Shown here: piece by piece, positions 57,461 to 64,000 of the stretch
How positions within the stretch are numbered: position 1 is the first letter of the stretch
How the letters are laid out: each line of letters begins with the position of its first letter
Source of the DNA: Antilocapra americana
Lineage: Eukaryota; Chordata; Mammalia; Artiodactyla; Antilocapridae
Length of the DNA stretch: 64,000 bases
Assembly: GCA_007570785.1 (NCBI GenBank)
Contig: ML664199.1
Location: 15,681,018-15,745,017, forward strand
Direction: 5' to 3'
Made by a program: the position numbers and the translations under genes
Notes under the pieces: generated by a model
What the model was told of the DNA's origin: nothing
Databases searched by the model: none
Seen by the model: only the letters and a program-made list of their open reading frames with translations

Positions 57461-58371
57461 AGGGACCCATTGATAGTGTTTTCATTTCCCTTAAATTCAG
57501 AACTTAAAAAATGAACATGGAGGCTTAAGGAGATATTTTAACATATATTTATCTTCTTGTCAACACTTTCATAAAGTATGATTATAAATATTTAAATTTA
57601 TTTGTCCAATGGAAGAAGGGCCCATGAAAACAAGAGTGCCTAGGGCCCACAAATGTCATATTTTAATATTTTAGCCCTAGAGTAAGTGAGACAATGCTAA
57701 TGCTTAATGGATCAGGCAGCTGCTGCTTCTTCCCTTTTGGGATATTTGCCCTTGGGACATTCTTGCTCAAAAGACAGCCACAAGGCTCTGATAAATTCAA
57801 ACTAAATGAAAGGGTTATCTAACAACTGTAGCTGAGCTCTTAGACATCAGTCAGTATTAATGGTCAACTAGGTTTTCTAGCCTAGTGAACCTTCAGATGA
57901 TTTCAGCCTAGAGTTGTTAGCAATCAGCTATTAACTGATTGCACTTGCGTGAGGGACATCCAGAGATCTGCCCAGCTTAGCCCAGTCAACCCAAAATAGT
58001 GCATAAGACAATAAAAAAGGACTGTTTTAAGCCAGCCAATTTCAGAGTGGTTCACTAAGTGAAAATAGATAGCTGAAACCTTGTTTGAGTCACTCATTCA
58101 CAATTTATTGAGCATTTTTAGTGTATAATCTGGGATACTATAATACTAATATTAATGTAATGAGGACTCTGTTGATGAGCCTAGTCACTTCTTTAAGATC
58201 TTAAGAGGGTGGGGGAAGCAAGAATCAAGGTGAAAGTTAACTAACTCAAAAAGATGTTGCAGGATTACTTTTTAAGTATAAAAAATGTTACCAGTGACAA
58301 GTGTTGGCATCTATTAAAAGAAAAATGACTTATTATAAAGCCACATTTATAGGATAAATTTTTTGTGTGTT
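57461..58371. other. Non-repeat DNA, no gene seen
   Basis: Nothing recognised. Confidence 0.5.
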
Positions 58372-58600
58372 TCTTCTAGCTGTGTGATCATGATCACATA
58401 TTTTAAAGGTTCTTTGCCTCATTCATACCTAGCTCATTTGGTTGTTGTGAGAATTAAAGGAATCAATATGTGCAAAACTCTTACAACAGTGCCTGGGTGT
58501 GTGTGTGCATGCACACCCTCACATCTATACATGCGTGTGCATGTGCATATTAGCCATTTAACAAATGTTAACTATTTGTACATATGTTTATACTCATGAC
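58372..58600 (+). mobile_element. MIR SINE with TG-rich expansion
   Basis: 'ttgttgtgagaattaaaggaatcaatatgtgcaaaactcttacaacagtgcctgg' is sense MIR. A TG/CA-rich stretch (58,496-58,550) follows and MIR wording returns at 'catttaacaaatgttaac'. Confidence 0.8.
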
Positions 58601-58741
58601 TGTTATTAGTGTCTAGAACAAACTGACTTGACCTGATGGAAAGCATGAACCTACTCCATTACCTTCCTGCCATAGATTTCAAACACGACATACTAAATCT
58701 TCCTTTAAGAGGATTTTTTTTTTTTTCAGAGACTCTATTGC

Positions 58742-60062
58742 TTGTTGTTGTTGTTCACTGGCTCAGTCAAATCCGACGCATTGCGGCCCAATGGACTGCA
58801 GCATGTCAGGCTGACCTGTCCTTTTCTATCTCCTGGAGCTTCCTCAAACTCCATTGAGTTGGTGATGCCATCCAAACATCTCATCCTTTGTCATCCCCTT
58901 CTCCTCCTGTCTTCAATCCTTCCTAGCATCAGGGTCTTCTCTAATGAGTCAGCTCTTCACATCAGTTGGCCAAAGTTTTGGAGCTTCACCTTTAGCATCC
59001 ATCCTTCCACGGAATATTCAGGATTGATTTCCTTTAGGATTGACTGGCCTCATCTCTTTGCCGTCCTAGGGGCCCTCAAGAGTCTTCTCCAAAACCACAG
59101 TTCAAAAGCATCAGTTCTTTGGTGCTCAGCCTTCTTTATGGTCCAACTCTCACATCCATACGTGACTACTGGAAAAGGCATAGCTTTGACTAGATGGACC
59201 TTTGTTGGCAAAGTAAAGTCTCTGTTTTTTAATATGCTGTCTAGGTTGGTCATAGCTTTTCTTCCAAGGGGCAAGCAACTTTTAGTTTCATGGCTACAGT
59301 TACCATCTGCAGTGATTTTGGAGCCCACGTAAATAAAGTCTGTCACTGTTTCCATTATTTTTCCATCTATTTGCCATGTAGTGATGGGACCAGATGCCAT
59401 GATCTTAGTTTTCTGAATGTTGAATTTTAAGCCAGCTTTTTCACTCTTGTCTTTCACCTTCATCAAGAGGCTATTTAGTTCCTCTCCGCCTTCTGCCATA
59501 AGGGTGGTGTCATCTGCATATCTGAGGTTATTGATATTTCTCCCAGCAATCTTGATTCCAGCTTGTCTTTCATCCAGCCTAGCATTTTGCATGACTTAAG
59601 TTAAATAAGTAGGGTGACAATATACAGCATTGACGTACTCCTTTCCCAATTTTGAATCAGTCTGTTGTTCCATGTCCAATTCTAGCTGTTACTTCTTGAC
59701 CTGCATACAGGTTTCTCAGGAGGCAGGTAAGGTAGTCCCATCTCTTTAAGAATTTCCTACAGTTTGTTTTGATCCACACAGTCATAGGCTTTAGCATAGT
59801 CAATGAAGCAGAAGTTGATGTTTATATGGAATTCTGTTGCTTTTTCTATGATCTAACGGATGTTGGCAATTTGATCTCTGGTTCCTCTTCCTTTTTAAAT
59901 CCAGCTCAAACATCTGGAAGTCTTGGTTCATGTACTCTTGAAGACTAGCTTGGAGAATTTCGCACATACATTTCTTGTGTGTGAACTGAGTGCAATTGTG
60001 CAGTAGTTTGAACATTCTTTAGCCTTGCCTTTCTTTATTGCTTATAGAATAAAAACTAGCAT
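58742..60062 (-). mobile_element. BovB LINE, 5'-truncated (antisense)
   Basis: Covers the 3' UTR (58,742-59,050), the C-terminal ORF and most of the RT. The 180-codon frame 59,592-59,050 keeps the catalytic YADD box (59,509-59,520) and 'YGCESWTIKKAEHQR'. A frame break and a jump near 59,595 separate it from the upstream RT part. Similarity ends near 60,062. The surface frame on the plus strand (58,742-59,332) is only its complement. Confidence 0.9.
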
Positions 60063-60261
60063 GATCTTCACATTTGTGTTGGTTCCCCTCAAGCCTGATT
60101 CCCAGGGGAGTGAAGTAGCATGGTCCAGGTAGATGATCCTCATGGAGTGAGCTTCTGTGGAGCTAAAGAATCTCAAGCTTACCGAATTTCAGTCTTTTAT
60201 CACAAGCTACAAACAAACCTGCTGATCTTTGTTCTACAGGAAAAGTTGGTCTAATATGTAT

Positions 60262-60460
60262 TGAGTATTTCCTATGTACTAGGCACCACAAGACCCATGT
60301 GAGGCATTTTATAGACAGTAAATCATTTAACCTTCCACACAAAACTATGAAAAATTTATTGGAGATATTCAGGAAGGAAGGATACGTACCTTCCCCAAAG
60401 TCACATAGCTATGGAGGACAAATCTGGAATTTGGTCCAATTCAGTCTGTATTTTCCCCTA
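60262..60460 (-). mobile_element. MIR SINE (antisense)
   Basis: 'tgtactaggcaccac', 'catttaaccttccacac' and 'ccccaaagtcacatagctatgg' follow the antisense MIR. Confidence 0.75.
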
Positions 60461-60603
60461 ACTTGCTCTCTGGGGAAAATAAGCAAAAAAGAAACCTCCC
60501 CACAGCACACCAGTTAAAAAAAGATAAATACAGTTACTATGGCCTCACATGTTTAGAGAAAATTGATAAGTTATTTTGGATTTATGTAGCTCTGAGGTAG
60601 AGG

Positions 60604-60704
60604 GAACTCTGGGAGTTGGTGATGGACAGGGAGGCCTGGCGTGCTGCAGTCCATGGGGTCGCAAAGAGTCAGACATGACTGAGCGACTGAACTGAACTGA
60701 ACTC
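60604..60704 (+). mobile_element. BovB 3' end, about 100 bp
   Basis: 'gggagttggtgatggacaggg' to (ACTGA)n-type end 'gaactgaactgaact', with 9-bp target duplications AGGTAGAGG (60,595-60,603 and 60,705-60,713). A very short but complete insertion event. Confidence 0.92.
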
Positions 60705-60974
60705 AGGTAGAGGAGGTGGAGTATCAGATCATTGAATGTGGCGCAGCCTCAGTGCTGGGATTCAGCAAGTGCGCTCAGCTCCATGTCTGCATCCCTGGTC
60801 TTGTCTTCTTGTTTCATTCTCTCACCCTTCATGCATAGTTAGAAAGCTCTCAGGGAGGTGAAGCTTTCAGGCCTATCCAGTGTATCTTGCACTTGCCAGA
60901 CACTCAGTCATTTCATCCTTTATTCTCAGACTTAGACCCTTTGAGCTGATGAAGTAATAAGGGCAAACACTCAC

Positions 60975-61212
60975 AGAATTAGCACTATATGCTAGACATG
61001 GTTCTATGCACTTTACATGTTTTACCTCATTTAATAACCACAAGAAGTTCCAAAATAGGTACTATTATTTTCTCATGTTTTAGATGAGAAAACTGAGCTT
61101 GGAGACACTAAGAACTTTCTTGAGGTCACACAGTTAGCTAAGAGGTAGGGATGGGAATTGAACCTGGGCAGTCTGGCTCATAGGCTGTGTGCCTCAGCAT
61201 TGCACTACTGTT
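60975..61212 (-). mobile_element. MIR SINE (antisense)
   Basis: Long, well-kept antisense MIR: 'acctcatttaataaccacaagaag', 'ggtactattattttctcatgttttagatgagaaaactgag', 'gaggtcacacagttagctaagag', 'gaattgaacctgggcagtctggctc'. Confidence 0.92.
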
Positions 61213-61289
61213 GTCAAGAAGCACATGCAGGGTATCTTCCATATTCTCTCATTTTTGCTGTTTTTTTCTCTTATCTATTTTGTTCTTTT

Positions 61290-61980
61290 CAAACTTTGAA
61301 GTTTTTATTTTGTGTTGGGGTATAGCCAATTAACAATGTTGTTGTAGTTTCAGGTCAACAGTGAAGGAACTCAGCCACACACATATATGTATCCATTCTT
61401 CCCCCAAACCCCCTCCCGTCCAGGCTGGCACATAACATTGAGTGGGGTTCTGTGCTACACAATAGTTCCTTGGTGGTTATGCTTTTGAATATAGCAGTGT
61501 ATGTGTGACCTTCCAAAACTCCCTAACTATCCCTTCCAGTCAGCAACCATGTTTGTTTTCTAAGTCTGTGAATCTCTTTCTTTTTTTAAGTAAGTTCACT
61601 TGTATCATTCTTTTTTAAATACCACATATAAGGGATGTCATATGGTATTTCTCCTTCTCTTTCTGACATCTTTCACTCAGTATGATACTCTCTAGGTCAT
61701 CCATGTTGCTGCAAATGGTATCATTTCATTCCTTTTAATGGATGAGTAATATTCCATTGTATTATATGTACTACTTATTTTTTATCTATTCCTCTGTTGA
61801 TGGACGTTTAGGTTGTGTTGTGGCTATTATAAACAGTGTGGCAATGTACATTTTGGTGCATGTATCCTTTCATATCTGGTTTTTCTCCGGATATATGCCC
61901 AGGAGTAGGATTGCAAGGTCATAGGGTAGCTTTTTAGTTTTTAAGGAACCTCCATACTGTTCTCCATAGTGGCTGTTAGA
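61290..61980 (-). mobile_element. L1 3' end (antisense)
   Basis: 3' UTR (61,297-61,560) then the last part of ORF2 to 'ctccatactgttctccatagtggctg'. Diverged more than the copy at 34.6 kb; stops throughout. Confidence 0.9.
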
Positions 61981-62230
61981 ATTCACCAAGCACTTATCCC
62001 ACTATCCTTCTTAAGTGAATCAACCATAAAGGCTGAGCTTAACATCACAAACATTAGAGAAGAAATAGACATGAAGTTTACACAATTAATCAAGTCAAAA
62101 GGAATGTATTTGGTTTTATTGTCCACTTGTAGGGCTCACAAGTTTTTAAGATGATTGGCATCTCAACAGTTTGGAAACTAATAAAGAAGATTTTCAAGGT
62201 TATGTGAAACAAAAATGGTAAGATAACTTG

Positions 62231-63192
62231 ACTGGAATAGGTCAGTTTTTTTCATTCCAATCCCAAAGAAAGGCAATGCCAAAGAATGTTCAAACTACCG
62301 CACAATTGCACTCATCTCACACTCTAGCAAAGTAATGCTCAAAATTCGCCAGGCTAGGCTTCAACAGTACGTAAACCGGGAACTTCCAGATATTCAAGCT
62401 GGATTTAGAAAAGGTAGAGGAAACAAAAATCAAATTGCCAACATCCATTGGATCATTGAAAAGCAAGAGAGTTGCAGAAAAACATCTACATCTGCTTCAT
62501 TGACTACACCAAAGCCTTTGACTATGTGGAACACAACAAACTGGAAAATTCTTAAAGAGATTGGAATACCAGACCACATGTCCTGCCTCCTAAGAAATGT
62601 GTATGCAGGTCAAGAAGCAGCAGTTAGAACCAGATATGGAACAACAGATTGGTTCCAAATTGGTAAAGGAGTATGTCAAGGCTGTATATTGTCACCCTGC
62701 TTGTTTAACATATATGCAGAGTACATTATGCGAAATGCCAGGCTTGATGAAGGACAGGCTGGAATCAAGATTGCTGGGAGAAATATCAATAACCTCAGAT
62801 ATGCAGATGACACCACCCTTATGGCAGAAAGCAAAGAGGAACTAAAGAGCCTCTTGATGAAAGTGAAAGAGGAGAGTGAAAAGTTGGGTTAAAACCCAAT
62901 ATTCAAAAAACTAAGATCATGGCATCTGGTCTCATCACTTCATGGAAAAAAGGTGGGGAAACAATGGAAACAGTGACAGACTTTATTTTGGGGGGGCTCT
63001 AAAATCACTGTAGATGGTGACTGCAGCCATGAAATTAAAAGACGCTTGCTCCTCGGAAGTAAAGCTATGACCATCACCGACTCAGTGGACATGAGTTTGA
63101 GCAAGCTCCAGGAGTTGGTGATAGACAGGAAAGCCTGGTGTGCTGCAGTCAGTGGGGTTGCAAAGAGTTGGACGCAACTGAGCACCTAAACT
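62231..63192 (+). mobile_element. BovB LINE, 5'-truncated, internally deleted
   Basis: Sense BovB with 12-bp target duplications TAAGATAACTTG / TAAGATAAGTTG (62,219-62,230 and 63,193-63,204, one mismatch). The frame 62,335-62,892 carries RT motifs 'GFRKGRG', 'GVCQGCILSP' and an intact catalytic YADD (62,800-62,811), but a frameshift garbles the first-Asp motif around 62,460-62,520. After about 63,075 the sequence jumps to the 3' UTR, losing the C-terminal ORF that the copies at 27 and 59 kb keep. Confidence 0.93.
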
Positions 63193-63204
63193 TAAGATAA
63201 GTTG

Positions 63205-64000
63205 CTATTCAAGGATGACTGCAAACCATCCTAGGGATATTGGAGGAACTCTTGGAATTACATTTTCATTGATTTTATGGAAAGTTTTAACTGAGCCTTA
63301 TTGAAATATGTATGATATTTGAAGAAAATGTTCATGTTCACTTAAGTACCAAAGGTTCTTAAGAAAGGCATGAAATATAAAAGGTCCCAGGAAATTCATT
63401 TCCTTTCAAAGAATTATCTAAAATTTTGAAGTGATTAAGTATTTAAGTATTTTTGAACTGAAACAGAAATACAAATCTACTTTCTTGTTTCTGCTTCATC
63501 TGGCAACTCTTAGTTTAACTTGAAGAATATAATAGGCTTTGCCTAAGTATCCATTGTGTACTTTTAAACATCTCTTCTGTGGGGAAGAAACTGATAACTT
63601 CTTATATTCTAGTTGAAAAGAGCATGCATAATGTTAGTAGTGTATTCAGAAGAAAAAGATAAAGGTTTAGACAAGATAGTAGAAGGTAATTTCATGTTTA
63701 TTTTCACAGTTATGTTAGAAAATGGGCCAAAATGTGAATGATGTAATTACAGAAGTATTTACCTTAATTGAGATCTTGTTGCAAAAAAGTGACCATATTG
63801 TTTTCAAAATTGCTAGTTGCATTGTGCAAACTGGTCAATATTATGAGCCTATATTTTGAAACCCAAGAGCAATAGGACAAAATGGACAAATCTATGAATT
63901 TTCTATACTTGGTTCCTGGTTCTTTTAGAATTATGAAAACAATAATCCTCCCCTGCCAACACACACATGATAAAGACCCACTGCCCAAAGCTCATAGTAG
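63205..64000. other. Non-repeat DNA to window end, no gene seen
   Basis: Nothing recognised on either strand. Confidence 0.5.

Noticed and set aside
58742..59332. 196-codon plus-strand open frame
   Set aside because: Complement of the BovB C-terminal ORF and 3' UTR, low in stops only because it mirrors that sequence.
1..64000. CRISPR array, operon, phage or bacterial defence genes
   Set aside because: No regularly spaced repeats and no prokaryotic gene layout. Repeat content is ruminant nuclear throughout.

Overview
The window is gene-poor, AT-rich ruminant (bovid) nuclear DNA. The evidence is its repeat content: BovB (RTE-type LINE) copies on both strands, Bov-tA and Bov-A2 SINEs, and young ruminant L1 3' ends, over a background of ancient MIR, L2, L1M and MER5-like remnants. 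Cattle, sheep and goat cannot be told apart by eye. I find no intact cellular protein-coding gene, rRNA, tRNA gene or CRISPR array. Long open frames lie in retroelements or are chance frames.

Layout. 0-3.5 kb: a BovB fragment, a non-repeat stretch, and an L1 3' end split by a SINE. 3.5-10 kb: a degraded gammaretrovirus-like endogenous provirus on the minus strand. It has both LTRs, 4-bp TGGG target duplications, a tRNA-Gly-type primer site, a polypurine tract and remnants of gag, pro, pol and env, with large deletions and a Bov-A2 SINE in gag. 10-20 kb: an L2, a pair of 270-bp direct repeats, an old L1 endonuclease fragment, and a solo LTR related to the provirus (16,746-17,266, duplication CTTC). 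20-26 kb: mostly non-repeat DNA. 26-28.6 kb: an L1 interrupted by a rearranged BovB, then another L1 end and another BovB. 32 kb: a coding-like block on the minus strand that I cannot name, possibly a retrocopy. 34.6-35.9 kb: a 5'-truncated young L1. 43.9-47.4 kb: an antisense BovB carrying two different class II-like solo LTRs in opposite orientations. 48-64 kb: scattered SINEs, MIRs, an L1 end and two larger BovB copies (58.7-60.1 kb minus, 62.2-63.2 kb plus).

Nothing here acts as a pathway or operon. The content is a layered record of insertions, and nesting gives relative ages: MIR and L2 are older than L1 and BovB, which are older than the nested LTRs and SINEs. The most informative items are the provirus, the BovB with two nested LTRs, the rearranged BovB bounded by a single target duplication, the 270-bp duplicated segment and the unidentified coding-like block. 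I see no convincing sign of a new functional system. Element boundaries are by eye and usually good to about 10 bases unless a target duplication fixes them.
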